Positions 26,921 through 36,940 are shown, counted from the stretch's first letter. The stretch is DNA of 64,000 nt from Ochrobactrum sp. CGA5 (GCF_006345815.1 NZ_VCIG01000042.1:365864-429863), one strand, 5' to 3'. The notes: generated from the letters alone by a model not told the origin. Numbers and translations: made by a program.

Positions 26921-28798
26921 ATGGTACGCATGGAAAAGGGTGCTTCTTCGGGTTCGGGGCTTGGACAGCAGGCTGTCCGGCTTGCGGGGCTGCTTGTCTT
27001 TTTTGCTTTGGGTTACAGTTTCTGGCGCAACGAACATTGGCTCACGCTCTGCGCTGGACTGGCACTGTTTCTCTTCGGAATGCAGTGCCTGGAAGAAGGG
27101 TTGCGCAACCTTGCTGGCAGCGCACTGGAGCGGATGCTGGCACGCGGCACGTCGACTTCCTGGAAGAGCCTTCTCGTGGGTCTGGTCGGCGCGACCACGA
27201 TGCAGTCGAGCACGCTGGTCTCCTTGATGACGATTGCCTTCATCACCACCGGATTGATTGTGCTCCCTGCTGGTATCGCGATCATCTTCGGTGCAAATTT
27301 GGGATCGGCCACCGGAATATGGCTGCTTGCGCTGGCGGGGCAGAATTTCAGCCTGTCGGCTTTTGCCTTGCCCTTGTTGGTCTTTGGTGTGCTGGCGAGT
27401 TTCCTCGGTCCGAAAATGAAGGCGTTCGGGCGGATACTGCTCGGCATCGCTTTCATCTTTCTTGGCATCGAGCAGATCAAGGAAGGCTTCTCGGTCGTGA
27501 CCGGGAACCTGAATCTGGCGCAGTACAATGTCGATGGCTGGCTGGGTCGGCTGATATTTGCTGCCGTAGGGCTTGTGCTGACCCTGCTTTTGCAGTCGAC
27601 TCATGCCACGCTCATGCTGGCTCTGACTGCACTTGGTCTTGGTCAGGTGGGCCTCTGGCAGGCGGCTGCAATTGCCATTGGCGCCAATGTAGGCAGCAGT
27701 GTGACGACTGGCATTGCCGGGGCATTGGGCGGCAATCGCAGCGGGCAGCGCCTGGCTCTTGCCCATGTCATCTTCAATGTTGTGACGGCGATACTCGCAT
27801 TGCTGGTCATGGACATCTTTGTTCGTTTGGCAATCTTTCTGACGGCGGCTGTTGGGCTGGGTGACAATCAGCTCATCATGCTTGCCTTCTTCAATAGCCA
27901 GTTCAACATACTTGGTGTTCTGCTGTTTTGGCCGATGCTTCAACCATTCGCCCGATTTCTGGAACGTGTCTTACCAGTCAGTTCCGAACCCCGTGTTCTC
28001 ATCCCGCATCCTGAACGACCCGCGCTTGACGCACAGCCACTTCAAGCGCGTTATCTGGACAAGTCGGCGCTCAGTTCGTTGGACACGGCTGGAGCTGCGG
28101 TAGTGCGCGAACTGCAACATCTGGGGCGTCTCAGCATTGAAGTCATCTGCAATGCGCTTTATTTGCCGGTCAGCGAAATCAACCGCGCCAAGCACGATGA
28201 CGCTGTCATGCGTGCGCGTCCAGACGATGACTATGCGGATGCCGATTTTCTCTATCGCCGTTATATAAAGGGCGTCTATGGTGATATTCTGAGCTTTATC
28301 GGAAAGGTGGAGCTACCGGAAGACAAGGAGCGGCGGGCCTTCTGGATGACCTGCCAGATGGTTGCGCTTCAGCTCGTAGAGATTGTCAAGGACGCCAAGC
28401 ATTTGCAGAAAAATTTGGGCTTCTATCTCCGTCAGGACGATTCACCCGTCCGCGAGGGTTATGTGGAGTTGCGTCACTATCTCATCAAGGTATTGCACGA
28501 TGTTCGGCTGCTCACGCGTGCCGATGCGGCCAGCGGAAATTGGGAAGTGCGCCAGAAGGAATTTGCGGATCGCATCGGAATTTTCGAACTGGATTTCAGT
28601 ACCCGCCTCTTCGCCCTGAACCGTGCAGGCAAGATCAGCGGCATGCAGCTTAGTTCACTTCTCAATGATCTGGGTTATGCGAGGCGCATTGCCAAAGGGC
28701 TGAACAATCTTCTTGAGATACGGAAGCGTTCCAAAGAGGACCCGCTGCGCAGCCTCTCGGAGATGTTTGACGAGGATACTCCGCTGGTGGCTGTATAA
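26921..28798 (+). CDS. Na/Pi cotransporter family protein with PhoU-like domain
   Basis: A 625-residue membrane protein. The first 370 residues form two inverted repeats of the Na+/phosphate cotransporter II family, each with a QSS/QST motif (GATTMQSSTLVSLMT near 95; LLLQSTHATLMLALT near 225). The C-terminal 230 residues are soluble and PhoU-like, as in bacterial NptA/YjbB proteins that export or regulate phosphate. The annotated start is the ATG at 26921; another in frame at 26930 is equally possible because no clear ribosome site favours either. It stands alone between operons. Confidence 0.85.
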   Translation: MVRMEKGASSGSGLGQQAVRLAGLLVFFALGYSFWRNEHWLTLCAGLALFLFGMQCLEEGLRNLAGSALERMLARGTSTSWKSLLVGLVGATTMQSSTLVSLMTIAFITTGLIVLPAGIAIIFGANLGSATGIWLLALAGQNFSLSAFALPLLVFGVLASFLGPKMKAFGRILLGIAFIFLGIEQIKEGFSVVTGNLNLAQYNVDGWLGRLIFAAVGLVLTLLLQSTHATLMLALTALGLGQVGLWQAAAIAIGANVGSSVTTGIAGALGGNRSGQRLALAHVIFNVVTAILALLVMDIFVRLAIFLTAAVGLGDNQLIMLAFFNSQFNILGVLLFWPMLQPFARFLERVLPVSSEPRVLIPHPERPALDAQPLQARYLDKSALSSLDTAGAAVVRELQHLGRLSIEVICNALYLPVSEINRAKHDDAVMRARPDDDYADADFLYRRYIKGVYGDILSFIGKVELPEDKERRAFWMTCQMVALQLVEIVKDAKHLQKNLGFYLRQDDSPVREGYVELRHYLIKVLHDVRLLTRADAASGNWEVRQKEFADRIGIFELDFSTRLFALNRAGKISGMQLSSLLNDLGYARRIAKGLNNLLEIRKRSKEDPLRSLSEMFDEDTPLVAV

Positions 28799-29021
28799 GG
28801 CAGGTAGGAACGGGCCGTTTTTGGCTTAAGCCAATGGCCGGTGGTCAGCCGTCGCCAACTTTCCAGATTGCAGCGTCGGTAAGTATATTCGAGCTTGTAC
28901 CGCCGAGTTGCTGAACGTCCCGCCGCCGCCATGTCGGCGACATTCTACCGGCGATCACTGCGCTTATCGAACTGCATTCAGTTTGTTCATCTCTTGCACA
29001 TTTCCCGATCGGGAGCGGAGA
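28799..29021. other. Intergenic region with short palindrome
   Basis: Between two convergent genes. TTGGCTTAAGCCAA at 28821-28834 is a perfect 14-base palindrome and may be part of a terminator, although no T-run follows it. Nothing else was recognised. Confidence 0.35.
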
Positions 29022-30701
29022 TCAAATTCTAACGAGGCCGGAGCGCTTCAACAACCCCATGAGAACCAAGGGTAAAAGCGTGGTGATGAGAATGGCGATG
29101 AATGCCATGGCCATGCCGAGGCCGACCGAGCCTTGTTCGAACTGACGCCAGATGAAAATTGAGATTGTCTGCATTCCAACTGGTGCGACCAGTATTGATG
29201 CGACGAGTTCACGCGTGGCCACTGCAAAGACTAACAGCATGGCCGTTACGAGGCTTGGAGCGATTAGTGGCAACATGATGCGGCGGAAAGCGGTGAAGCT
29301 GTTTGCGCCGCAAACACGTGCCGCAGCTTCCAGATTGTCGCCGATTTGGTGGAAGGCTGCCGATGCATAGCGGATCGGCTGCGGTAGAAGAATGCAGCAA
29401 TAGGCGAGCAGCAGGATCAGCGGCGTATTGTAGGGCGAGACGGATAGCGCGGGTTGGTTCCATGCCAGAATGAGACCGACCGCTACGACGACGCCGGGCA
29501 AGGCATTGGGCAGGACGGTCAATATGTCGAGCCAGAAGCGCCCGCGAAAGCGCATCTTCACCACGGCATAGGCGGCAACTGCGCCGAGCAGTCCTGTCAG
29601 AAGGGCACTTGCAACACCGAGCGACAGACTGTTGATGAGTGCGCGCATGCCGCCTGCGCTGTTCTCGACAATGGCGGCAAAATTGTAAAAGCCGAGGTTC
29701 GATGGCGCCAGCCCGCCAGATACGGTTTTTGAAAGAGCGGTTGCCAGAATGGCCAGCAGGGGAAGGCCGGTCGCAGCAAAGGCGACGACGGCGAACAGAA
29801 ACACCACGGGAATTGCAAGCGCTCCGAGCGGACGTTTATCTTTTGCCTGCGGTTTGCCACCGGTCGTCACATAGGAGCGGCGCGTCAATATCCACCGCTG
29901 AAGCAGAAAGGCTGCCAGCGAAAGACAGACGAGCGCCAGCGAAAAGACGGCAGCACCCGCAAGATCGATGGGCCAGTCGGAAATGCGCAAGTCAATTTCC
30001 GTCACCAGAACTTCAAAGCCCGAGCGACGTCCAAGTGCTGCTGGTGTGCCATATTCCTCTATGGCGGCGGCAAAAACCAGTAGAAGGCTTGCCGCGAGGC
30101 CCGGCGTTGCCAGCGGCAGAGTAATACGGAAGAAGGAGCGCCAGGGGGAAGCCCCGAACACCCGTCCGACATCGGAATAGCGAACGCCAACCGCTTCAAT
30201 TGTGCGCGAGACCGCAAAATAGACAAGTGGAAATGTGTTCAGTGCCATCACGAAGCTCATGCCGGCGACTGAGAACAGGAACGGAGACAGATTGAACCCG
30301 GCGAGTTGTTCAAGATAGCCCCGTGGTTGCAGGGTCATGATCCAGCCGAGCGTGGCGATATAGGGCGGGATCATGAAGGGCACGAGCATTAGCACGTCCC
30401 ACACCACCGCGAACGGCACCCTGTAGAGCGCCCGGAACACTGCAAGCGGTACGGCGATGAGGACGGAAAGCACCACCACCAGAAGTCCGAGCAGAACAGT
30501 ATTGCCGCTCATGCGCAAAAGCTTTGGGTCTTCAAACAGGGCCGAGAGATGCAGGAAAGGCTCGGCCAGCGAGCCTCTCCCAAGTTGCGGAAAGATTGCC
30601 TGAAGGACGATGAAGACGAACGGCACCGCGACGATGAATACCAGTCCGGCGACCGCAACAAATCCGAGCGGATTGCCAGCCGCCGCACTGCCTGTTTTCA
30701 T
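29022..30701 (-). CDS. FbpB-like ABC transporter permease (two fused domains)
   Basis: A 559-residue permease with about twelve membrane helices. It is built as two copies of the binding-protein-dependent permease domain; the EAA-type loops are near residues 170-200 (SDVGRVFGASPWRSFFRITLPLATPG) and 440-470 (LEAAARVCGANSFTAFRRIMLPLIAPS). Fusion of this kind is typical of FbpB and ThiP-type importers of ferric iron, thiamine or phosphonates. It ends the three-gene operon, 20 bases after the binding protein. Confidence 0.87.
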   Translation of the reverse strand: MKTGSAAAGNPLGFVAVAGLVFIVAVPFVFIVLQAIFPQLGRGSLAEPFLHLSALFEDPKLLRMSGNTVLLGLLVVVLSVLIAVPLAVFRALYRVPFAVVWDVLMLVPFMIPPYIATLGWIMTLQPRGYLEQLAGFNLSPFLFSVAGMSFVMALNTFPLVYFAVSRTIEAVGVRYSDVGRVFGASPWRSFFRITLPLATPGLAASLLLVFAAAIEEYGTPAALGRRSGFEVLVTEIDLRISDWPIDLAGAAVFSLALVCLSLAAFLLQRWILTRRSYVTTGGKPQAKDKRPLGALAIPVVFLFAVVAFAATGLPLLAILATALSKTVSGGLAPSNLGFYNFAAIVENSAGGMRALINSLSLGVASALLTGLLGAVAAYAVVKMRFRGRFWLDILTVLPNALPGVVVAVGLILAWNQPALSVSPYNTPLILLLAYCCILLPQPIRYASAAFHQIGDNLEAAARVCGANSFTAFRRIMLPLIAPSLVTAMLLVFAVATRELVASILVAPVGMQTISIFIWRQFEQGSVGLGMAMAFIAILITTLLPLVLMGLLKRSGLVRI

Positions 30702-30721
30702 GTTTGTCTGTCCCTCAGCTA

Positions 30722-31684
30722 TCAGTTGCTGGCGGTGAAAGCGGCGCCGAACTCCTTCAGCGTCTCGTTGCGCTTGCCATAGGCTTCCTTGGCGTCAATC
30801 GGCAGAATTTTCAGATCGCTGATAAGCGGGCGATTGGCCGGGATGTCGCTGCGCGATGGCATCAGGTAAGTATCGGCGACCATTTTCTGACCTTCATCGG
30901 ACAGCATATAGTCGATGAACTGCTTGGCCTCGTCCTGGTTCTTCGACCATTTGAGGATCATGGCAGGGCGCGGCGCGATCACCGTGCCGGATGCCGGGAA
31001 AATGACGTCGATGGATTCGCCCTTGGCCTTGCCCGCCAACGAAATGTAATCGACGGCGCCGAACACGGCGGCCTTGGCGCCTTGAAGAACAGGGTTCAGA
31101 GCTTCTGCATTGGCACCGGCGACAGTTGCGCCATTCTCGTGCAGGTTTCGGAACAGGTCCCAGCCCTGCTGAGCCTGTAGGGCCGCAACGAGCTCGAAGG
31201 TCGCGCCCGACTGTGCCGGGTCCGGCAGATTGACGAGGTCCTTATATTCAGGCTTGGCGAGATCTGCCCATTCGGCTGGCTTCGGCGTTTTGCTGGCAGG
31301 GTTCCAGGCGATGCCGAGGGCAGAGACGCCTTGCGCGACCGCTGTTTCATTCTTCAGGAAATCCGGCACGTTTTCGGCGTTCGGGCTGGTATAGGCGACC
31401 AGCCAGTCACGCTTGGCGAAGTCAGTTGCCGTATCCCATGATGCAGAGATCAGAACATCGACAACCGGATTGGCGGCTTCCGCTTCGATACGGGCCATCA
31501 CCTTACCGGTCGTTGCCTGAAAGACGTTGACTTTCGCGCCGGTCTTGGCGGTGAAGCCGGTGGCAAGTTTTTCGATCAGGCTGCCTGGACCTGCCGAATA
31601 AACCGTGATGTCTGCATAGGCAGCCGTGCTGGCCAGCAAAGCGGTGACAAGCGCAAGCCCTGCGCCAAGAATGGTTTTCTTCAT
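30722..31684 (-). CDS. FbpA-like ABC transporter substrate-binding protein
   Basis: A 320-residue periplasmic protein with signal peptide MKKTILGAGLALVTALLAST and cleavage after AYA. The fold begins ITVYSAGPGSLIEKLATGF and has the ANPVVDVLISAS and SGTVIAPRPAMIL segments of the ferric-iron/AEP-binding family. Ferric-binding FbpA proteins have a Tyr-Tyr pair around residue 195; the matching stretch here is AAVFGAVDYISLAG, with only one tyrosine. A substrate other than free iron, or iron bound with another anion, should be considered. The gene has a ribosome site (CAGGAGGCAAAC) and lies 35 bases after the ATPase gene. Confidence 0.83.
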   Translation of the reverse strand: MKKTILGAGLALVTALLASTAAYADITVYSAGPGSLIEKLATGFTAKTGAKVNVFQATTGKVMARIEAEAANPVVDVLISASWDTATDFAKRDWLVAYTSPNAENVPDFLKNETAVAQGVSALGIAWNPASKTPKPAEWADLAKPEYKDLVNLPDPAQSGATFELVAALQAQQGWDLFRNLHENGATVAGANAEALNPVLQGAKAAVFGAVDYISLAGKAKGESIDVIFPASGTVIAPRPAMILKWSKNQDEAKQFIDYMLSDEGQKMVADTYLMPSRSDIPANRPLISDLKILPIDAKEAYGKRNETLKEFGAAFTASN

Positions 31685-31719
31685 GTTTGCCTCCTGAGAT
31701 ATTGCCTGATGGAATGGTT

Positions 31720-32799
31720 TTATTGTGAGAACCAGCGTAGCTGGCTGGCATCGACCGAGATGCCGACTGCAACGCCGGGGGAAAGGCGGATACTGTCGAG
31801 ATAGGTCAGTTCGTGCCCATCCTGCTGTGAACCGATACGCACCGTGGTTAGATGGCCGTCGCCGCGAAACTGCGAGCGCAGCACCGTTGCCGGAATGGCA
31901 TCCCCATGGATGGGAACACTGCGAACCGAGCGCGACGGCAACAACACATGCGTCGCCTGTTCGGCGGCAGAAGCGTGGGCGATGTGGATTTCTGTGCGCG
32001 CAATCCTGTAGGCATTGTCGCGTTGCTCTACGGGTACGACGCAGCCAAGTCGCAGGAAATCTGCGACCGCCGGTGTCGTCGGTTCCGCGACAAGAGATTC
32101 AGGAGCGGAGAGCTGTTCGATCACACCAGCGCGCATGACAGCCACCTGATCGGCAAGCGAGAAAGCCTCGCTCTGGTCATGGGTGACATAGATCGCGGTC
32201 AGGCCGAGATTGGTGACAAGCTGCCCGATCTCGGTGACCATGTTTTCGCGCAGTTCGCGGTCGAGATTGGAAAGCGGTTCGTCGAACAATACCAATCCCG
32301 GCTCTGCAACAATAGCGCGGGCAATGGCGACGCGCTGCTGCTGACCGCCCGACATGTCGCTGACGGCGCGCTCGCCAAAACCAGAAAGGCCGACGCGATC
32401 GAGTGCCGAGACAACGCGCTTTTCCCGCTCAATGCGCCCCAGCCCCCTCATTTCGAGTGGAAAGGATACGTTGCCGAAAACAGTCATATGCGGCCAGAGC
32501 GCATAATCTTGAAATACCATGCCAAGATGACGCTTTTCAGGCGGAATGAACAATCCCGCCGAAGCATCGGCAACGGTGACGCCGTTGATCGTGATTGAAC
32601 CCTTCGTCGGGGCGAGTAGACCGGCCACGAGGCGGAGCAGGGTTGTTTTGCCGCAACCTGACGGCCCGAGCAAAGCGAGCGTTTGTCCTTTCGGCAGTGA
32701 AAGATCGATATTCTTCAGTATGGTGGCCGTGCCATAGGCCAGATTCAGCCCTTCGGCTTGAACGGCGATATCCGCTTTAATATTCGAGGAATGCAACAT
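31720..32799 (-). CDS. FbpC/PotA-like ABC transporter ATP-binding protein
   Basis: A 359-residue ATPase: Walker A LLGPSGCGKTTLLRLVAG near residues 40-57, Q-loop in MVFQDYALWPH, signature [14 protein letters not shown], Walker B GLVLFDEPLSNLD, and a C-terminal TOBE-like region of about 120 residues. The start ATG at 32799 follows GTGGGAAA; an upstream in-frame ATG at 32814 is less well placed. It opens the three-gene operon ATPase, binding protein, permease. Confidence 0.9.
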   Translation of the reverse strand: MLHSSNIKADIAVQAEGLNLAYGTATILKNIDLSLPKGQTLALLGPSGCGKTTLLRLVAGLLAPTKGSITINGVTVADASAGLFIPPEKRHLGMVFQDYALWPHMTVFGNVSFPLEMRGLGRIEREKRVVSALDRVGLSGFGERAVSDMSGGQQQRVAIARAIVAEPGLVLFDEPLSNLDRELRENMVTEIGQLVTNLGLTAIYVTHDQSEAFSLADQVAVMRAGVIEQLSAPESLVAEPTTPAVADFLRLGCVVPVEQRDNAYRIARTEIHIAHASAAEQATHVLLPSRSVRSVPIHGDAIPATVLRSQFRGDGHLTTVRIGSQQDGHELTYLDSIRLSPGVAVGISVDASQLRWFSQ

Positions 32800-32944
32800 T
32801 TTCCCACAATCCAAAAAGATTGGGAGCTTCTATTCCGATTGCATGACAGTGGGATGACGCCGCGGAAGCCTGTATTATTCGCAGTTCGGAACCAATCGCC
32901 ATCACATCGGTTTGTCTGTGCATCCGACAAAGGAAGGGAAGACA

Positions 32945-33481
32945 ATGAGATTTGGAAAACTCGCTCTTGGTCTGACGGGATTGGCGATAGGATACGCATT
33001 GACGCGGGCAAGCTCGCCGCAAATCCCACAGGGCATCGTGCCGGTAAAGCCCTTCGATCTCACGCGCTATCTCGGTAAATGGTACGAGGTCGGGCGCCTT
33101 GAGAACCGTTTCGAGCGCGGTTTAACCCGGACAACGGCGGAATATTCATTGAATTCCGATCAAACCGTCAAAGTGGTCAATCGCGGTTTCGATCCATGGA
33201 ACGGGCGCTGGACCCAAGCTACGGGAACCGCCCGTTTTGTTCGGTCGCCTGACGAAGGTGCGTTGAAAGTTTCCTTCTTCGGACCTTTCTACGGTGGCTA
33301 TAATATCGTTGATATCGACGAAGATAATTACCAGTGGTCGATCATCGTCGGATCGACGCGAAGCTATTTCTGGGTGCTTTCACGTGAGCCGGAGGCAAGC
33401 GAAGAACTAAAGGCCCGAGCAGTCGCACAGGCACTGCTTATGGGGATTAATCCCGACACTATTCTGTGGGTACCTCAGTGA
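32945..33481 (+). CDS. blc: Lipocalin (Blc-like)
   Basis: A 178-residue lipocalin. A short hydrophobic N-terminus (LALGLTGLAIGYALT) is followed by the lipocalin signature LGKWYEVGRLENRFERG (GxW motif, about residues 42-58). Further family strands are TTAEYSLNSDQTVKVVNRG and the C-terminal RSYFWVLSREPE. Unlike E. coli Blc there is no lipobox cysteine, so the protein is either exported or anchored by its N-terminal helix. Lipocalins of this group bind lysophospholipids or fatty acids and respond to envelope stress. ATG at 32945 follows AGGAAGGGAAG. Confidence 0.87.
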   Translation: MRFGKLALGLTGLAIGYALTRASSPQIPQGIVPVKPFDLTRYLGKWYEVGRLENRFERGLTRTTAEYSLNSDQTVKVVNRGFDPWNGRWTQATGTARFVRSPDEGALKVSFFGPFYGGYNIVDIDEDNYQWSIIVGSTRSYFWVLSREPEASEELKARAVAQALLMGINPDTILWVPQ

Positions 33482-33497
33482 AGGTGAAAGCCGCTCA

Positions 33498-33521
33498 AGA
33501 AAAAACCCGCCGAAGCGGGCT
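33498..33521 (-). terminator. Rho-independent terminator of the deoxyribose operon
   Basis: On the minus strand, CCCGC at 33519-33515, loop TTCG, GCGGG at 33510-33506, then a run of six T. It lies just past the stop of the aldehyde dehydrogenase gene, the last gene of the operon. Confidence 0.85.
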
Positions 33522-33532
33522 TGATCGTTAGC

Positions 33533-35929
33533 CTATGCCCCGTAAGGCACCCAGATGTTTTTCACTTGGATTGCACGGCGCAGATAATCCCGCCCCTGCC
33601 CTTCGGTTCCGTTGAGCCAGTTGGGCAGGCGGCCATTGCTGACCCATGTGGCCTTTATGTTTCCGGCTGATGCCTTTTCAACCATGGCACTGCCTTCGCG
33701 TGAACCGAAATACCAGACCGCCGCAACGTCATCATGCTCAGCCAATGTCTTCGTCAGAAGGTCACGTTCGCCGGTGACAATGTTGACCACGCCCCCCGGT
33801 ACATCGGATGTGTCGAGCACTTGATAGAAATCACCTGCGATAAGAGGATGACGGCTTGAGGGCACGACCACCGTTCGGTTGCCCATGGCAATGGCAGGCA
33901 AGACGAGAGAGACGAGTGAGAGAAGCGGCGCTTCGTCGGGGCAGACAATGCCCATCACGCCCCATGGCTCGTTCATGGCGAGTGTCACATGGCGCGACTT
34001 GGTGGAATGAACCGCTCCGTCGAACTTGTCGGCTTGTGCGGCGTAATAAAAAATCCGGCGCAGTGCAGCGTCAAATTCCTCTGCCGCTTTCTTCTCGGTT
34101 AGCCCCGTGCTTTCGATCAGCCGCACCACGAATTCAGCGCGGCGTGCATCAAGGTTTTCGCCAAGATAGTAGAGCACCTGAGCCCGGTTATGCGCCGTGG
34201 CCGCGCCCCAGCTCCCGGCCTTGTTGGCCGCTTCGACAGCGTTGCGGATGTCTTTTCGGTTGCCGATGCCAGCCTGGCCGATGACCGCGCCGCCTTTGCC
34301 CTTGACCGAATAGCTGTAGCCGCCATCCGGGCGTGCCTGCTTGCCGCCGATATAGTTTTTCATCGTGCGGTCGATACAGTCGACGATGATCTTATCGTCA
34401 CCGGACGGTGAAGCTGATGGCACGAAGGCTTCCGCAAGCTTGGTCGAGGGGAGGGCCTTTTCCCAATCGGAAACAAGATATTCATACATGCCTTCGCGTG
34501 CGCCTTCGCGACCGAATCCGCTTTCGCGGTAGCCACCGAACCCTGCGCCCGCATCAAGCATATTGGTGCAGTTGATCCAGACGACGCCAGCCTTCACCCG
34601 CGCTGCAAGATCGAGTGCGACATTGATATTCTCGGACCAGATCGAAGCAGCCAGCCCGTACCGCGTATTGTTAGCGAGCGAGACAGCTTCATTCGGAGTG
34701 CGGAAGGTTGTCGCTGCCGCAATCGGCCCAAAAATTTCCACCTGACAGATGGTTGAGGCCTGATCCACATCGGTAAAGAAGCCGGGGGCGATATAATTGC
34801 CCTTTGTGGGCAGCGGGTTCGGCATCTGCCAGAGTTCGCCGCCTTCCTCGATGCCCTTCTGGATAAGATCGGAAATTCGTTTCACCTGAGCGGATGAAAC
34901 GATGGCACCAACGTCGGTGGATTTGTCGAGCGGATCGCCGACGCGCAGTGTTTCTAACCGCTTTCTGAGTTTGGCATAGAATCGGTCGGCAATGCCTTCC
35001 TGCACGAGCAGGCGTGAACCGGCGCAACAAACTTCGCCCTGATTGAACCAGATGGCATCGACCACGCCTTCAACCGCGGCATCAAGATCGGCATCTTCAA
35101 AGACGATGAAGGGCGATTTTCCGCCCAGTTCCAGCGAGAGTTTCTTGCCTGATCCGGCAATCTGCTCACGAATGACGCGGCCAACCTGGGTCGACCCAGT
35201 AAATGCCACCTTGTCCACGCCGTTATGAGCGCAGATTTCCGCGCCGGTTGTTCCATCACCCTGCACGATGTTGACGACACCGGCGGGCAGGCCAACTTCA
35301 TGGCAGATTTCAGCAAAGGCGATGGCGGACAGCGGCGTCAAGTCGGCAGGTTTTAAAACAACTGTGTTACCGGCAGCCAAAGCTGGTGCGATCTTCCATG
35401 CCAGCATGAGAAGCGGGAAATTCCACGGAATGACCTGACCGCAGACACCAACGGGCGAAAAGCCTTTGAATGCGTCTTCCACCATCTCGGCCCAGCCCGC
35501 ATGATGATAGAAGTGACGGGCGGCGAGCGGAATGTCGATGTCGCGGGTTTCGCGGATCGGCTTGCCGTTGTCCATGGTTTCCAGCACGGCCAAGAAGCGC
35601 TCACGCTTCTGGATATGGCGGGCGATAGCATAGAGATATTTGGCGCGCTCGTAGCCTGAAAGTTTGGACCATTTGCCAAAAGCAGCGCGGGCGGCTTTCA
35701 CCGCCTGATCGACATCATCTGCATTGCCGCAGATGATTTCTGCGAGCTTGTCGCCACTGGCCGGATTGGCTACGGCAATTGCCTTGCGGCCTTCCGGTTT
35801 GACAAATGCACCGTTGATATAGTGACCGAAAGAGCGGCCATGCTGTTCCAGCCACAGGTTCACATCGCCGTTTGCTTCGGGGGAAGGTCCGTATTCCATG
35901 GTCTTGAGAATGTCCTTGATGGGTCGCAT
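33533..35929 (-). CDS. ALDH16-type aldehyde dehydrogenase with second, non-catalytic ALDH domain
   Basis: A 798-residue protein. Residues 1-490 are a full aldehyde dehydrogenase: N170 in PWNF, E267 in LELGG, and catalytic C302 in GEVCCAGSR. Residues 540-798 form a second ALDH-like domain (EPWGVMGIVCPDE, then VPGGVVNIVTGE) with no catalytic cysteine or glutamate motif. This double arrangement matches bacterial ALDH16. In a deoC operon the likely substrate is acetaldehyde, giving acetate, or glyceraldehyde. It begins 11 bases after deoC and is followed by a terminator. Confidence 0.88.
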   Translation of the reverse strand: MRPIKDILKTMEYGPSPEANGDVNLWLEQHGRSFGHYINGAFVKPEGRKAIAVANPASGDKLAEIICGNADDVDQAVKAARAAFGKWSKLSGYERAKYLYAIARHIQKRERFLAVLETMDNGKPIRETRDIDIPLAARHFYHHAGWAEMVEDAFKGFSPVGVCGQVIPWNFPLLMLAWKIAPALAAGNTVVLKPADLTPLSAIAFAEICHEVGLPAGVVNIVQGDGTTGAEICAHNGVDKVAFTGSTQVGRVIREQIAGSGKKLSLELGGKSPFIVFEDADLDAAVEGVVDAIWFNQGEVCCAGSRLLVQEGIADRFYAKLRKRLETLRVGDPLDKSTDVGAIVSSAQVKRISDLIQKGIEEGGELWQMPNPLPTKGNYIAPGFFTDVDQASTICQVEIFGPIAAATTFRTPNEAVSLANNTRYGLAASIWSENINVALDLAARVKAGVVWINCTNMLDAGAGFGGYRESGFGREGAREGMYEYLVSDWEKALPSTKLAEAFVPSASPSGDDKIIVDCIDRTMKNYIGGKQARPDGGYSYSVKGKGGAVIGQAGIGNRKDIRNAVEAANKAGSWGAATAHNRAQVLYYLGENLDARRAEFVVRLIESTGLTEKKAAEEFDAALRRIFYYAAQADKFDGAVHSTKSRHVTLAMNEPWGVMGIVCPDEAPLLSLVSLVLPAIAMGNRTVVVPSSRHPLIAGDFYQVLDTSDVPGGVVNIVTGERDLLTKTLAEHDDVAAVWYFGSREGSAMVEKASAGNIKATWVSNGRLPNWLNGTEGQGRDYLRRAIQVKNIWVPYGA

Positions 35930-35940
35930 TCTGGAAATCC

Positions 35941-36900
35941 TTATGCAGCAGCGTGACGGTTGGCGGCGGAGTAGCGTCCGGTCACGAAGTGCTCCAATTG
36001 CCGTTCGATATCGCCAAGCATCGACGATGCGCCGATGCGGAACAGATCGGGTTCCAGCCAGCGAAGCCCAAGTTCTTCCTTCATCAGGGTGAGCCAGGCG
36101 AGCGCGTCTTTGGCGGTCTTGAGGCCGCCTGCCGGTTTGAAGCCGACGCTCTGACCGGAAAGTTCACCATAATCGCGCAGCGCCCGAACCATGGTCAGGC
36201 TCACTGGCAAGGTGGCATTGACGTCCTCCTTGCCCGTTGAGGTCTTGATGAAATCGGAACCCGCCTGCATCGCTACCATCGAGGCGCGATAAACATTAGT
36301 CAGCGTATTGAGATCGCCGGTGGCGAGGATCGCTTTCATATGCGCATCTCCACAGGCTTCACGCATGGCGGCAATCTCGTCGTAAAGGGCCGACCAGTCC
36401 TGCGTCAGCACATGCTCGCGCGTAATCACGATGTCGATTTCATGCGCACCCTGTTCGACGGCATAGGTGATTTCAGCGAGCCGGAGCGGCAGCGGCGTCA
36501 GACCGGCGGGAAAGCCCGTCGCCACCGAGGCAACCGGAATCCCGGAGCCGTCGAGCGCCTTCACGGCATGAGACACCATGGTCGGATAAACACAGACCGC
36601 GCCGGTAGTGATGCCTGCATCTGCAAGGCCGAGTGCTTCAAGAATATCCTCACGTACCGGGCGGCGCGCCTTGGCACAGAGCCTGCGTACACGGCCTGCC
36701 GTATCGTCGCCTGCAAGCGTCGTCAGGTCTATGCACTGGATGGCGCGGATGAGCCAAGCCGCCTGATATTCCTTTTTAACAGAACGGCGGGCGCTGATTG
36801 TCGCGGCGCGACGCTCGGAAGCGCTGCGATTGACGGACACGTCCTCAAACCATTCCGGCTTGAGCGGTGTTCCGTTGTTGCGGGGGAGAGCATCGGTCAT
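35941..36900 (-). CDS. deoC: Deoxyribose-phosphate aldolase
   Basis: A 319-residue class I aldolase that splits 2-deoxy-D-ribose 5-phosphate into glyceraldehyde 3-phosphate and acetaldehyde. D58 (CIDLT), K189 (HMKAILATGDL), the Schiff-base K219 (SDFIKTSTGK) and K255 (GFKPAGG) correspond to the conserved catalytic residues. It is longer than E. coli DeoC (259), with a 45-residue N-terminal extension, like the long DeoC group. It lies between the kinase and ALDH16 genes of the same operon and overlaps neither. Confidence 0.93.
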   Translation of the reverse strand: MTDALPRNNGTPLKPEWFEDVSVNRSASERRAATISARRSVKKEYQAAWLIRAIQCIDLTTLAGDDTAGRVRRLCAKARRPVREDILEALGLADAGITTGAVCVYPTMVSHAVKALDGSGIPVASVATGFPAGLTPLPLRLAEITYAVEQGAHEIDIVITREHVLTQDWSALYDEIAAMREACGDAHMKAILATGDLNTLTNVYRASMVAMQAGSDFIKTSTGKEDVNATLPVSLTMVRALRDYGELSGQSVGFKPAGGLKTAKDALAWLTLMKEELGLRWLEPDLFRIGASSMLGDIERQLEHFVTGRYSAANRHAAA

Positions 36901-36940
36901 TTCATTGTCCGTTCATCGGTTCGGTTACGCTCGCGGGCGA

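Noticed and set aside
26816-27943. Minus-strand open frame of 375 codons
   Set aside because: Antisense to the Na/Pi cotransporter; its composition (many Gln, His and Arg) is that of a shadow frame.
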